Part shown: piece by piece, positions 1 through 8,022 of the stretch | Numbering within the stretch: position 1 is the stretch's first letter | How the letters are laid out: each line of letters opens with the position of its first letter | Origin: Geobacter sp. | GTDB taxonomy: Bacteria; Desulfobacterota; Desulfuromonadia; Geobacterales; Geobacteraceae | Length of the DNA: 26,799 nucleotides | Direction of reading: 5' to 3' | NCBI GenBank assembly: GCA_003857395.1 | Contig: RPRC01000116.1 | Location: 1-26,799, forward strand | The notes under the pieces: generated by a model | Told to the model about the DNA's origin: nothing | The model's input: the letters and a program-made list of their open reading frames with translations, nothing else | Database searches by the model: none | Position numbers and translations under genes: made by a program

Positions 1-688
1 CAAGTTCGTTTGTGTCGTCAGACTTTCGGGGAAAATGGCTGGCCAGCGCTTCTCCGCAAGAGCCGATAACTGAGCAGAGTGCGGCACAGGCACGTTGCTC
101 CCGCATTCCCAAGGATAGTTCTTGAGCCAGGCCCGTCCATTGCTCATGGGGGATTTTGCTATTGATTCCCCGGTCAGCAAGGATCCATACCTTATGTTCT
201 AATAGGGAAAGAAATATCAGGATGCCGGTTTCGTCCTTGGTCCGGTAGAGCCCCTTTTCAAAGAACGCGCGCACCGAGCGTTCCCGCACAGCTTCGTCAA
301 TCCTCTTTCTACTGACAAAGGGCAGCTTCAGCCGTTCATATTTTCGGAAGAGGAGCCTGATCGGAAAAAACAGTATCAGCACCAGGGGAATATACGTCCA
401 GAGGGAAACGCCATACAAGACACGCTCCGCATCCAATCCGGCGCCGGAGTCCCATCCTGCAGCAGAAACCCAGAAAAAGCCGAACTGAATAGCTATTTCC
501 ACGAGAAAACCGAAAAAAGCAGCCGTTAGAACGGCACCAAGAATCTCAGCTTCGCGGTAGCTGTTACTGTGATCGACTACCATGGCAACAATTTCGCCGG
601 AAGTATTTGCCTCTGCTTTCTCTACGGCGGAACGTATGCGGGCATTTTCCTCTTCACTGAAAAAAACTGCTGCTTTATTTTTATTCAT
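1..688 (-). CDS. TPM-domain membrane protein, 3' end outside window
   Basis: The reading frame opens with ATG at 688 and stays open to the left edge (229 codons), so its C-terminus is outside the window. The N-terminal part (about residues 10-40, with TSGEIVAMVVD) and the later part (RTKDETGILIFLSLLEHKVWI is split by function here: a DETGILIF strand, then ILADRGI) match the pattern of TPM_phosphatase/YgcG-like proteins. Two hydrophobic stretches at about 50-75 and 95-112 predict a membrane hairpin between these parts. There is no signal peptide. It starts 35 bases after the stop of another TPM gene and follows lemA, so the three probably form one operon. The family is linked with LemA in many bacteria, but its biochemical role is poorly defined. 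GAGG just before the ATG supports the start. Confidence 0.75.
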   Translation of the reverse strand, partial: MNKNKAAVFFSEEENARIRSAVEKAEANTSGEIVAMVVDHSNSYREAEILGAVLTAAFFGFLVEIAIQFGFFWVSAAGWDSGAGLDAERVLYGVSLWTYIPLVLILFFPIRLLFRKYERLKLPFVSRKRIDEAVRERSVRAFFEKGLYRTKDETGILIFLSLLEHKVWILADRGINSKIPHEQWTGLAQELSLGMREQRACAALCSVIGSCGEALASHFPRKSDDTNEL

Positions 689-723
689 AGCCCTCATCTG
701 CCCCCTTACGCTCGATACCCAGG

Positions 724-1587
724 TTACCAGTCACCCGATGCTCCACCACCACCGAACCCGCCACCTCCGCCGGAAAAGCCACCGCCAAAGGAGCCGCCGC
801 CAAGACCTCCCCCAAAACCTCCCCCCAAAAAAGGTCCACCGCCAAATCCGCCCCCTCGCCCGCCGCCAGCAAAGAGCAGACTGATTAAAATTCCCCCGAA
901 GAAACCGACTGCGGCAAGAATGGCCAAGATCACGATACCCGCACCTGAAAAGAGAATCGAGGCGATAACAGGAAGACCGACAGCGCCAGCAATTCCGCCA
1001 AGCACCTTGGACATCGCCCCCAGCACGACACAGGCAACAAAGAGAAAGATCAGCAAGGTCATGATACGAGAGGAACCCTTCTTCCCCGTCGGTGCCGTAT
1101 GGGGAGTGGCGGTGTATTCTCCCTTCACTACTGCCATGATAGCTGCCACACCTGCTTCGACTCCTGCGTCAAAATCGCCCTGCTTGAATCGGGGCGCGAT
1201 CTCATAGCGGATAATCCGTCCGGAAAGAAGGTCGGTCAGCGTACCCTCCAGTCCCCGGCCGACTTCGATGCGGACCTTACGATCCCCTTTAGAAATCAGG
1301 AGAATAGCGCCATTATCCTTACCCGCCTGTCCTATTTTCCAGGCCTCGGCAACTTTGATGGAATATTCTTCGATATTTTCGCCTTCCAGGCTCGGGATTG
1401 TCAGAACAGCAATCTGCGTTGAATCGCTTGACTCGAAAGCGGTCAATTCGGCTTCAATCTTCTGGACGGCAGCCGGAGAGAGAATGTTCGCATAGTCATT
1501 CACATGGGCTTTGAGAGGCGGCACGTCAAGGGCCACGCCGACCGAGGGCAGGAGACACAGCAATAGAAAGGCAAAAATAGTTTTCAT
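724..1587 (-). CDS. TPM-domain (YgcG-like) exported membrane protein with Gly-rich tail
   Basis: A 287-residue protein. Residues 1-19 form a signal peptide. A TPM domain spans about 28-150, with the typical opening VNDYANILS and the GRGLEG..TDL segment near 110-120. Hydrophobic segments lie at about 176-192 and 200-240. The tail from 241 to the end is almost all glycine with scattered Phe, Ser and Arg and closes with SGDW, as is common in YgcG-type proteins. The globular domain should therefore face the periplasm, anchored by the helices. GGGGAG sits a few bases before the ATG. It lies between lemA and a second TPM gene on the same strand, the usual LemA/TPM partnership. Its molecular function is not established; phosphatase activity is known only for distant members. 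Confidence 0.88.
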   Translation of the reverse strand: MKTIFAFLLLCLLPSVGVALDVPPLKAHVNDYANILSPAAVQKIEAELTAFESSDSTQIAVLTIPSLEGENIEEYSIKVAEAWKIGQAGKDNGAILLISKGDRKVRIEVGRGLEGTLTDLLSGRIIRYEIAPRFKQGDFDAGVEAGVAAIMAVVKGEYTATPHTAPTGKKGSSRIMTLLIFLFVACVVLGAMSKVLGGIAGAVGLPVIASILFSGAGIVILAILAAVGFFGGILISLLFAGGGRGGGFGGGPFLGGGFGGGLGGGSFGGGFSGGGGGFGGGGASGDW

Positions 1588-1654
1588 GACACTCCCCGCC
1601 CGTTGGCCATGGCAGGCAACGGGATATTCACCCTGTGATGCACGTAATAATCAT

Positions 1655-1675
1655 GCAGGGGCAGCAGCCCCCTGC
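1655..1675. other. small GC-rich inverted repeat between lemA and the TPM gene
   Basis: GCAGGGG at 1655-1661 pairs perfectly with CCCCTGC at 1669-1675 around a 7-base loop. It lies in the 123-base gap between lemA and the downstream TPM gene. No T-run follows on the minus strand, so it is not a classic terminator. It could be an RNA-processing or partial-attenuation hairpin, or chance. Confidence 0.3.
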
Positions 1676-1710
1676 GCCTGCTTTTATTGCTGAATGCGCA
1701 GGTGGTCTGG

Positions 1711-2295
1711 TCAGAACTTCACCTTCGGTGCGACCTTGGCACCTTCATCGGCCTTGAAGGGCTCTTTCCGCTGCAGATGGAGAAGCATGGAATTGGTCAT
1801 GGAGTTGGGAAAAGTCCTGATGCTGACATTGAACACTTCCACTGCTTTATTATAGCGAACCCTGGCAACATTAATGCGGTTTTCCGTGCCTTCCAACTGG
1901 TTTTGGAGATCAAGGAAATTTTGATTGGCCTTCAGGTCGGGATATCGTTCAACTACCAGCATCAATCGGGACAGGGCACCGGACAGCTCACCCTGTGCCT
2001 GTTGAAACTTTGAGAATGCGGCAGGATCATTCAGAGCCTCTTTTGAAATCTGCATCGAACCGACCTTAGCTCGAGCCTCGGTAACCGCCAGCAAAGTATC
2101 CGCCTCATGCTTCGCATACCCTTTTACCACTTCTACAAGATTGGGAATGAGGTCTGCACGTCTTTGATACGTAGCCTCCACATCTCCCCAGGCCGCGAAA
2201 ACTGCCTCTTCATTGGCCTGAATGGCATTATAGCCACAGCCTGATAGAGTTGACAGAACCAGAATCCCCAACAGGAAAAACATAATTTTTCTCAT
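1711..2295 (-). CDS. lemA: LemA family lipoprotein
   Basis: A 194-residue LemA family protein. The N-terminus is a lipoprotein signal with lipobox LSGC, giving Cys20 as the lipidated residue. The LemA core follows, with the hallmark stretch from about residue 40 ([21 protein letters not shown] is cut here to [14 protein letters not shown]) and a mostly helical remainder ending near [13 protein letters not shown]. LemA proteins form long helical bundles next to the membrane; their role is uncertain, but they co-occur with TPM proteins, as here. The start is backed by a strong GGAGG seven bases ahead. Upstream lies a palindromic repeat (2338-2552), which may affect any read-through from the SemiSWEET gene. 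Confidence 0.93.
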   Translation of the reverse strand: MRKIMFFLLGILVLSTLSGCGYNAIQANEEAVFAAWGDVEATYQRRADLIPNLVEVVKGYAKHEADTLLAVTEARAKVGSMQISKEALNDPAAFSKFQQAQGELSGALSRLMLVVERYPDLKANQNFLDLQNQLEGTENRINVARVRYNKAVEVFNVSIRTFPNSMTNSMLLHLQRKEPFKADEGAKVAPKVKF

Positions 2296-2337
2296 AAATC
2301 CTCCATAGTTGTGAGCAGCTTGTATCGATATTTAAGT

Positions 2338-2552
2338 TAGTTTTCATCCCGAAACACCATAATAGTGCGATCCCCCGTTGGGCTGGGGCTTTCTCGGAGT
2401 CTCTCGTACGGCTTTATGGCACAACAGCGACAGCAAGGAAAGCGCCCGATGCCGGCATGTTGCCCGATCAGTGTCTCGGATGTCGACCGATTACGAGAGG
2501 CTTCGGGGAAGTTCCAGCCCAGCCCCTGTTGAAAATTTCCAGATAAAAACTA
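2338..2552. repeat. palindromic MITE-like repeat, copy 1
   Basis: A 215-bp element between the SemiSWEET gene and lemA. It begins TAGTTTTCATCC and ends in the near-complement GATAAAAACTA, with TA at both outer edges. A second copy in opposite orientation lies at 9027-9242; bases 2371-2421 are identical to 9159-9209 on the other strand, and a second well-conserved block covers about 2475-2525. The two halves are themselves imperfect inverted repeats (for example GGGCTGG and CTCTCGTA in one arm, complemented in the other), so the DNA or its transcript could fold into a long hairpin. No protein-coding frame runs through it. It resembles a non-autonomous, TIR-bounded element; this is inferred from structure only. 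The other ~120 bases of this gap show nothing I recognise. Confidence 0.85.
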
Positions 2553-2632
2553 GATAGTTATTGATGCATTTTCACTCTTTTTCGAACGGAATATTCTGTA
2601 GTACATTCACGGCCCCGGGCGAGAACCTGCTG

Positions 2633-2914
2633 TCAGTTCGATATTTTCGAAGGCACCCTGTTTTCAGCATAGAAAAACTTTAAAGTTATCAGTATCAAGT
2701 TGCAGATAAGGGAAAATACATTCGCGGCAATCAACGGCAGATCGCCAATCAGTATACCATAGAGAAGCCATAAACCCATGCCAACAACCAGCAGTACAGG
2801 TTGCCAGACGGAAATATCACGTACCTGGCGAGTTCGAACGGCCCGATAAATCTGAGGTAAGACGGCACAACTCGTCAATACCCCGGCAAGTAGTCCGAGA
2901 TGCAGTACATTCAT
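2633..2914 (-). CDS. SemiSWEET-type small sugar transporter (MtN3/PQ-loop)
   Basis: A 93-residue protein with three hydrophobic helices at about 4-22, 38-57 and 62-83, the size and layout of bacterial SemiSWEETs, which dimerise in the inner membrane to carry sugars. The PQ-type motif VLPQIYRAVRTR falls at the end of helix 1, and SVWQPVLLVVGMGLWLLYG matches family helix 2. Its ATG overlaps the TGA of the upstream trmJ-like gene by four bases (ATGA), implying translational coupling. The substrate cannot be read from the sequence; a role in sugar efflux or uptake is inferred from family only. Confidence 0.85.
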   Translation of the reverse strand: MNVLHLGLLAGVLTSCAVLPQIYRAVRTRQVRDISVWQPVLLVVGMGLWLLYGILIGDLPLIAANVFSLICNLILITLKFFYAENRVPSKISN

Positions 2915-3696
2915 GGCAATAATCTCCTTTTCGAAGAATCCGTTGCCCAGTCCATCTGCGACATCATCCCTCTGAGTACGGAGATCTCCCGAGTATCAAG
3001 TTCAGCCCTGGCAAGAATCCTGCGGAGGGTCCGCATCAGGTGTTTCGGATTGGCAGCATCAAGGAAACCGATCTCGAGAAGAGTTTTCTCCATATGTTTG
3101 TAAAGGTCTTCCATTTCTCCTGTTGAAGCCATTTCTCTCGTGGGAATACTGGCTCCGGGCATAACACCTCGTGAAACTTCATAACAGAAGAGAAGAACCG
3201 CTTGGGCAAGGTTCAAGGACCCATATTCGTCAGAAGTCGGAATCGTCGCCTGCCAGCGGCAGAGGGCCAGCTCATCCGTACTGAGGCCATTGTCCTCTCT
3301 GCCAAAAACCAGGGCTACCCGGCTTGTCCCCATCTTTTCGCAAAGCTTTGCCACCAATTCCGCAGGTTCCATGATCTCTTGGCGGTATTTGCCGATCCGC
3401 CGGGTTGTGGCAACTGAAATCTCGATATCTGCCAAGGCCTCTTCGAGAGACTCGAAACGAACAGCCCCATCAAGCAGGTCCCTGGCCGAAACTGCGAACC
3501 GACGTGCCTCGGATTGATCCGTACGACAGCCATTGACCAAGCGAAGGTTTCGAAGCCCCATATTTTTCATGGCGCGACAGACCATCCCGATATTACCAGG
3601 AGTTTGTGGTTCCACAAGAACCACACAAATTCTGTCCAAGAGCGCATTTTCATTCACGTGTATTCTCTTTCGATTCATTATTTTCCGAAGAAGCAT
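2911..3696 (-). CDS. trmJ: TrmJ-like SPOUT RNA 2'-O-methyltransferase
   Basis: Up to 261 residues with a SpoU/SPOUT methyltransferase domain at about 23-180. Motif 1 is VLVEPQTPGNIGMVCRAMKN, the knot region contains ALVFGREDNGLS, and the last motif reads YGSLNLAQAVLLFCYE. These match TrmJ, which methylates position 32 of the tRNA anticodon loop with SAM. A helical C-terminal extension (about 200-261, ending ARAELDTREISVLRGMMSQ) also fits TrmJ. The start is uncertain: ATG at 3696, ATG at 3678, or GTG near 3659 beside the dedA stop. All overlap the dedA end, so coupling is likely. Some homologues are annotated generically as RNA methyltransferases; the exact RNA target is an inference. Confidence 0.85.
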   Translation of the reverse strand: MLLRKIMNRKRIHVNENALLDRICVVLVEPQTPGNIGMVCRAMKNMGLRNLRLVNGCRTDQSEARRFAVSARDLLDGAVRFESLEEALADIEISVATTRRIGKYRQEIMEPAELVAKLCEKMGTSRVALVFGREDNGLSTDELALCRWQATIPTSDEYGSLNLAQAVLLFCYEVSRGVMPGASIPTREMASTGEMEDLYKHMEKTLLEIGFLDAANPKHLMRTLRRILARAELDTREISVLRGMMSQMDWATDSSKRRLLP

Positions 3697-4339
3697 CCCT
3701 GTCCGCCCGCCAGACTCTCATCCTCCGCAGCCTGGTTCGAGCATGCCGGCCCAGCCACCAGACATGGAGAAAATGGGCAAACCAGAGGCATCCAATGATG
3801 AGAAGCAACACAAGAACGATATACGGCTCATACCGATCAAGATCCTCAATAAAAAGAGACGCACTTTTACCAAAGAAATAACCTGCCAGAGAAAACAGGA
3901 TGGCCCAGCTGGTTGCGCTCAGGAAGTTCAGCACCAGAAACCGTTTTCTGGAGAGATTCGTCATTCCGAGTAGTATGGGCAATACGATCCGCAATCCATA
4001 GGTATAACGAGAAACGAACGTCACAAAAGAACCATACTTCTCTATCAGACGGAGAGCACGGCGAAACTTCTTCGCCATGGAATCAAAAAGCCCAAGAAGC
4101 CATTTCCCCCGCCAGCGCCCCAGAAAAAAATAGAACTGGTCTCCGAGAAATGATCCAGCGAGTGCAGTGCAAATGACACCGGGGAGTGAAAACACCCCCT
4201 GAAAGGCGAAGAATCCCGCAAGAATAAGAACAGCCTCACCCTCAAGAAAGGTTCCGATAAATAGGAAAAAATATCCGTATGCTTCAAGATATTCCCTGAA
4301 GAATTGGTGCATACTTGCCTGAACTCCCCTCCTGAACAC
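3650..4339 (-). CDS. DedA family integral membrane protein
   Basis: A 229-residue DedA/SNARE-associated family protein. The signature is clear: GTFLEGEAVLILAGFFAFQG in the first half, GSFLGDQFYFFLGR next, then VSRYTYGLRIVLPILLGM and a helix with LNFLSATSWAILFSLAGYFFG. DedA proteins sit in the inner membrane; recent work links the family to lipid-carrier (undecaprenyl phosphate) or phospholipid flipping and to membrane potential homeostasis. The tail after residue 195 is highly charged and probably cytoplasmic. It is the first gene of the dedA-trmJ-SemiSWEET group and is divergent from the CAP gene across 99 bases that should hold both promoters. A start at M10 is also possible. Confidence 0.9.
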   Translation of the reverse strand: MFRRGVQASMHQFFREYLEAYGYFFLFIGTFLEGEAVLILAGFFAFQGVFSLPGVICTALAGSFLGDQFYFFLGRWRGKWLLGLFDSMAKKFRRALRLIEKYGSFVTFVSRYTYGLRIVLPILLGMTNLSRKRFLVLNFLSATSWAILFSLAGYFFGKSASLFIEDLDRYEPYIVLVLLLIIGCLWFAHFLHVWWLGRHARTRLRRMRVWRADRDASSENNESKENTRE

Positions 4340-4438
4340 TGAAATCAGTCTGTTGCCTGCACAACGTGTTTCCGTTCTGCGTTATCATAAAACAAGAGAA
4401 CTGGTGACAAAATGCGACGACACGGGTAAAATATCCCC

Positions 4439-4984
4439 ATGCACAACTACTTGACAAATAAAATGTTCTGGCACACCTGTTCTCTGATTTTGATAGGAAT
4501 CCTTTTTCTCTCCTGCACCTCGTTCTCAGACGGAAGCGATCTTGGCAGAATAAGCGATGAGTCCACATCAGCCGAACCGTACATCCTTGAGTCAATCAAT
4601 CAGATCAGAAAAGAGCATCATCTTCCCCTCCTGACCGTCTCCCCTACCCTGCAGAAAATTGCCCGAGACCATAGCAGATATATGGCGAAAAGTGCCTACC
4701 TCGGTCACGGACACAGCGGAAATGATTTCAAAACTCGAATTGAGAAAGCACGTCTGAAAGGGTGGCGAGAAGTTGGAGAAAACGTCGGTCGCAGCCAAGG
4801 TTACCAGAACAACTCAGCTACAATTATCTCAGGCTGGATGGAAAGCAAACATCACCGGGAAAACATTCTCTCCGCCGGCTTCAACGTGACCGGAATCGGT
4901 ACGTCACTAGCCGATGACGGCACACTCTATGCCACGCAGGTTTTTATGGGCTCAGACGACCGGCAGCAAGGCCCGATGCATTAA
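4439..4984 (+). CDS. CAP (SCP/PR-1) domain lipoprotein
   Basis: The only intact plus-strand gene. It has 181 residues: a hydrophobic signal with lipobox FLSC (Cys26 from the first ATG, or Cys18 if translation begins at the in-frame ATG at 4463), a short linker, then a CAP domain at about 48-175. Family marks include INQIRKEHHLPLL, ARDHSRYMA, HGHSG, GENVGR, the helix with SGWMESKHHRENIL and the final YATQVFMG. Bacterial CAP proteins are envelope or secreted proteins of mostly unknown function. Neither candidate start has a convincing ribosome site. It converges on korC with only nine bases between the stop codons, and no terminator was seen there. Confidence 0.88.
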   Translation: MHNYLTNKMFWHTCSLILIGILFLSCTSFSDGSDLGRISDESTSAEPYILESINQIRKEHHLPLLTVSPTLQKIARDHSRYMAKSAYLGHGHSGNDFKTRIEKARLKGWREVGENVGRSQGYQNNSATIISGWMESKHHRENILSAGFNVTGIGTSLADDGTLYATQVFMGSDDRQQGPMH

Positions 4985-4993
4985 TTCCTCTGG

Positions 4994-5554
4994 CTAGTCA
5001 GTGTGCCCCCTGGCTTCCTGTGCCGTGCGATATCCCATTTCAAAGGCCTTGCGGTTCAGCTCGACAAAAGCCTCCGGAACCCGGGAAAGTACCGCCTTCA
5101 CGGCACTTTCCCGGGAGACGATTCCGGTCAGGGCAACCATCGCCCCCAGGGCTACAATATTTGCGACAATTGACCTGCCAACTTCGTTTTTTGCGATGTT
5201 TATAATAGGAATACTTACCACTGTGAAATTTCCTTCTGGCAGATTCTTCACCAGATCGGAATCTACCAGCAGAATCCCGCCCTCTTTCAAATCCGTGGAA
5301 TATTTATCACACGCCTCCTGGGTCAAGGCGAGCAGCGCATCGACGTTTGTTGCTTTAGGGAAATCAATCAACTGGTCAGAAATTACGACCTCTGACTTTG
5401 ATGCCCCACCCCGGGCTTCGGGGCCGTAACTCTGTGACTGTACAGCCTGTTTACCATCATAGATGGAGGCTGCTTCTCCCATGATGATTCCGGCGAGGAT
5501 CAGCCCCTGTCCCCCTGCCCCGGAAAACCTCATTTCATATCTACTACACGACAT
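4994..5554 (-). CDS. korC: 2-oxoglutarate:ferredoxin oxidoreductase, gamma subunit
   Basis: A 186-residue gamma subunit of the 2-oxoacid:acceptor oxidoreductase family. It carries GAGGQG at 12-17, SYGPEARGGASKSEVV at about 42-57 and the closing PEAFVELNRKAFEMG typical of KorC/VorC. With KorA, KorB and KorD it would interconvert 2-oxoglutarate plus CoA and succinyl-CoA plus CO2, using ferredoxin. AGGAG eight bases ahead supports the ATG at 5554. It is the last gene of the kor set, 87 bases after korB. Substrate (2-oxoglutarate rather than a branched-chain 2-oxoacid) is inferred from its position next to mdh and icd. Confidence 0.9.
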   Translation of the reverse strand: MSCSRYEMRFSGAGGQGLILAGIIMGEAASIYDGKQAVQSQSYGPEARGGASKSEVVISDQLIDFPKATNVDALLALTQEACDKYSTDLKEGGILLVDSDLVKNLPEGNFTVVSIPIINIAKNEVGRSIVANIVALGAMVALTGIVSRESAVKAVLSRVPEAFVELNRKAFEMGYRTAQEARGHTD

Positions 5555-5641
5555 TCCGAATTCTCCTGTTATCGTCGGTAGGGCAGTCCCCGTGCCTGCC
5601 TAAATCAAATGCAATTACAGGCGAGTCCCCTTCTGAAAGGT

Positions 5642-6460
5642 TTAACACGATTCCTGCACACTCGCCACGAGTTTCCTGTATCCATCAATGTATTCCGGCT
5701 TAGTTTCCTTGTAGAGAACGCCGATGAGCACCTTGCCTTCGAGCTGTTCAGGAGACATCTTCTCTGCTGCAGCCACAGGAACCGCACTATCCTTGAGATC
5801 ATTCATCATTTCAATAACGGACTTGAACTTGTTTCGACGTCCGTACGTCGTGGGGCAACTGTCAAGAATTTCCACCACGGAAAAACCCTTGTGACGCATG
5901 GCTTCAGTGAGCAGTTTATCAATCTGGGCAGCGTGATACGCCGTTCCACGAGCCACAAAAGTGGCACCAGCGCCAATCGCCAGTTTCGCGATATCGAACG
6001 GCGGATCAGGATTTCCGTACGGTGTTGTGGACGCTTTTGCTCCAAAGGGTGTGGTGGGAGAAAACTGCCCGCCGGTCATGCCGTAGATGTTATTGTTCAT
6101 AATCAGATACGTCATATCGATATTTCTTCGGCAGGCATGGATAAAGTGATTACCGCCGATTGCCACTCCGTCGCCGTCACCTCCGACACAGATAACGTTC
6201 ATCTCCGGCTTGGCCATCTTTATGCCGGTGGCAAAACCGACAGCCCGGCCATGTGTCGTATGAAGGGTGCAGAAGTCAAGATATCCCGGAAGACGCGATG
6301 CGCAGCCGATTCCGGAAACAATGGCTGTCTGGTCCTTGTCAAGGGAAAGTGCATCAATGGCCCGAATCAGCCCCTTCATCACGATACCGTGACCGCAACC
6401 TGGACACCAGATATGGGGCAGTTTGCCCGCTCGAATATATTTATCGTAATCAAAACCCAT
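5642..6460 (-). CDS. korB: 2-oxoglutarate:ferredoxin oxidoreductase, beta (TPP-binding) subunit
   Basis: A 272-residue beta subunit. The N-terminal CPGCGHG (19-25) and the thiamine diphosphate motif, starting GDGDG at 94-98 and ending MNNNIYG near 121-127, are intact, as is GGQFSPTTPFG after it. IGCASR at 51-56 also fits the family. This subunit binds TPP and Mg2+ and, with KorA, makes the active site. The ATG lies three bases after the korA stop, with an AGGAGG about 11 bases ahead that overlaps the end of korA, consistent with co-translation. The C-terminal part holds EILDSCPTTYGRRN, typical of KorB. Confidence 0.94.
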   Translation of the reverse strand: MGFDYDKYIRAGKLPHIWCPGCGHGIVMKGLIRAIDALSLDKDQTAIVSGIGCASRLPGYLDFCTLHTTHGRAVGFATGIKMAKPEMNVICVGGDGDGVAIGGNHFIHACRRNIDMTYLIMNNNIYGMTGGQFSPTTPFGAKASTTPYGNPDPPFDIAKLAIGAGATFVARGTAYHAAQIDKLLTEAMRHKGFSVVEILDSCPTTYGRRNKFKSVIEMMNDLKDSAVPVAAAEKMSPEQLEGKVLIGVLYKETKPEYIDGYRKLVASVQESC

Positions 6461-6463
6461 GAC

Positions 6464-7597
6464 TCAGCGTACCTCCTGGATTCGGGCAAAAATCTCGTTC
6501 GGGGCGATGGGTTCACCATCCACACGGAAGATTCCCGTAACAGGAACCTTCCCTTCCGCGCACTTTCGTACCTCATGGATCGTCATTCCCAAATTCATTT
6601 CCGGGACAATAATCGCTTTAACCCGTCCCGCCAGCGAGCGAATCTGTCGTTCCGGAAAGGGCCAGTAGGTGATAATGCGGAAGAGTCCAACCTTGATCCC
6701 CTGTTTTCTGGCCTCGTTGACAGCATAACGTGCAGAGCGAGCAATAGAGCCGAAAGCGATTACAACCACTTCCGCATCATCAAGCAGATAGTCCTCATAG
6801 GTGACGATATCATCGATTGCATTCTCGATTTTGCGCAGTTGACGCTCCCCTTCCGCCTGAACAAGCTCGGCGCGAGTCGTGGGGAAACCGTCTTGTGCTT
6901 TATTCAGACCGGTTACGTGGAAGCGGTAACTGGAGCCGAATGCGGCAAGGGGCGGAATATCGCCAAAACTGGTATCATACGGTTTATAGTCCCGCGGGCT
7001 TACAGATGGCGCTGTCCGGGTAATTACTTCCAATTCTCCCGGCTCGGGGAAGACAATTCGTTCACGCATGTGGCCGATAATCTCATCCGGCATAACGGTA
7101 ACAGGAGTACGATATTTCTCGGAAAGATTGAAGGCTCGAACCGTTTCCGTAAAAAGCTCCTGCACAGAAGCGGGAACAAGGCAAATGGCGGGATGGTCAC
7201 CGTGAGTTCCCCATTTGGCCTGCATGACGTCCGACTGACTCGGCCCGGTAGGCATACCAGTGGAGGGGCCGCCGCGCATGACATTTATGATGACGCACGG
7301 TACTTCCGTGATGCAGGCATAGCCGATATTTTCCTGTTTCAGTGAAAAGCCGGGACCTGAAGTTGCGGTGAGAGATTTCGTCCCGGTAAGCGAAGCTCCG
7401 ATTACCGCAGCCATGGCTGCAATCTCGTCCTCCATCTGGATAAAAGCACCGCCGATTTTTGGCAATTCTTTCGCCATGACTTCCGCAATTTCAGTGGATG
7501 GCGTAATGGGATATCCTGCGAAGAATCGACACCCGGCATACAGCGCACCCTGCGCGCAGGCCTCGTTCCCCTGTAAAAAAGCAACCTTTTTTGACAC
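6464..7597 (-). CDS. korA: 2-oxoglutarate:ferredoxin oxidoreductase, alpha subunit
   Basis: A 377-residue alpha subunit with GYPITPSTEIAE at 28-39, MEDEIAAMAAVIGASLTGTK in the pyrimidine-binding domain, TATSGPGFSLKQENIGYA and GGPSTGMPT, all hallmarks of KorA. The C-terminal domain (from about 255, DAEVVVIAFGSIARSARYAV) is the transketolase C-like part. Translation starts at GTG (7597) with GGAG six bases upstream. The length suits the two-subunit KorAB type without an N-terminal gamma fusion, which fits the separate korC here. It lies 18 bases downstream of the korD ferredoxin. Confidence 0.94.
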   Translation of the reverse strand: MSKKVAFLQGNEACAQGALYAGCRFFAGYPITPSTEIAEVMAKELPKIGGAFIQMEDEIAAMAAVIGASLTGTKSLTATSGPGFSLKQENIGYACITEVPCVIINVMRGGPSTGMPTGPSQSDVMQAKWGTHGDHPAICLVPASVQELFTETVRAFNLSEKYRTPVTVMPDEIIGHMRERIVFPEPGELEVITRTAPSVSPRDYKPYDTSFGDIPPLAAFGSSYRFHVTGLNKAQDGFPTTRAELVQAEGERQLRKIENAIDDIVTYEDYLLDDAEVVVIAFGSIARSARYAVNEARKQGIKVGLFRIITYWPFPERQIRSLAGRVKAIIVPEMNLGMTIHEVRKCAEGKVPVTGIFRVDGEPIAPNEIFARIQEVR

Positions 7598-7615
7598 GTT
7601 AACTCCTTCCGGACA

Positions 7616-7810
7616 TCACTTGGTAACTGATATTGCAAAATCTGGGCAGCGAAGTTCACACTGCATGCAGGCGATGCACGCGTCAGGGTTTTTCACAACA
7701 GCGACAAAGCCCTTCATTTCAAGAACCCGAGTCGGGCAAAATTCGACGCAGATATGACACCCTTTGCAATACTTTTCTATAATAATAATTTCCGGTTGTC
7801 TCTTTTCCAT
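7616..7810 (-). CDS. korD: 2[4Fe-4S] ferredoxin subunit of the KOR complex
   Basis: A 64-residue ferredoxin with two CX2CX2CX3CP motifs at Cys15/18/21/25 and Cys45/48/51/55, enough for two [4Fe-4S] clusters. As KorD it would pass electrons between the KorAB active site and free ferredoxin. I placed the start at ATG 7810 because AGGTGA lies six bases ahead; a GTG three codons upstream would sit inside that ribosome site. It is the first gene of the kor set. The ~212 bases between it and mdh hold no gene I can support, and could carry a kor promoter. Confidence 0.92.
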   Translation of the reverse strand: MEKRQPEIIIIEKYCKGCHICVEFCPTRVLEMKGFVAVVKNPDACIACMQCELRCPDFAISVTK

Positions 7811-8022
7811 AATTATCACCTGTAAGAAAATTTGATGCCCCCGCCAATGATCTGCAGCAGCGGAAAAACATCAGTAGACCTTCTTGTTCCGCAAAACATG
7901 CCGGAAAAATAATCAACGACCGTTTGCCGATCAGATATCGAAGATGAGATACCAGAATAGCATGGATTCAATTGGAATTGGTCAGCGAATTCTCAACGGG
8001 AACCACTCATGCGGTTTTACTG

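Noticed and set aside
569..1207. A plus-strand frame with a long proline-rich tract
   Set aside because: The prolines are the complement of the glycine-rich tail of the TPM protein on the minus strand; no signal of its own.
4340..4438. Promoters in the dedA/CAP divergent gap
   Set aside because: Function requires promoters there, but no hexamer pair was convincing enough to place.
5609..7345. A 578-codon plus-strand open frame across korB and korA
   Set aside because: It is antisense to two genes with complete catalytic motifs, has no family resemblance, and is explained by codon bias of the kor genes.
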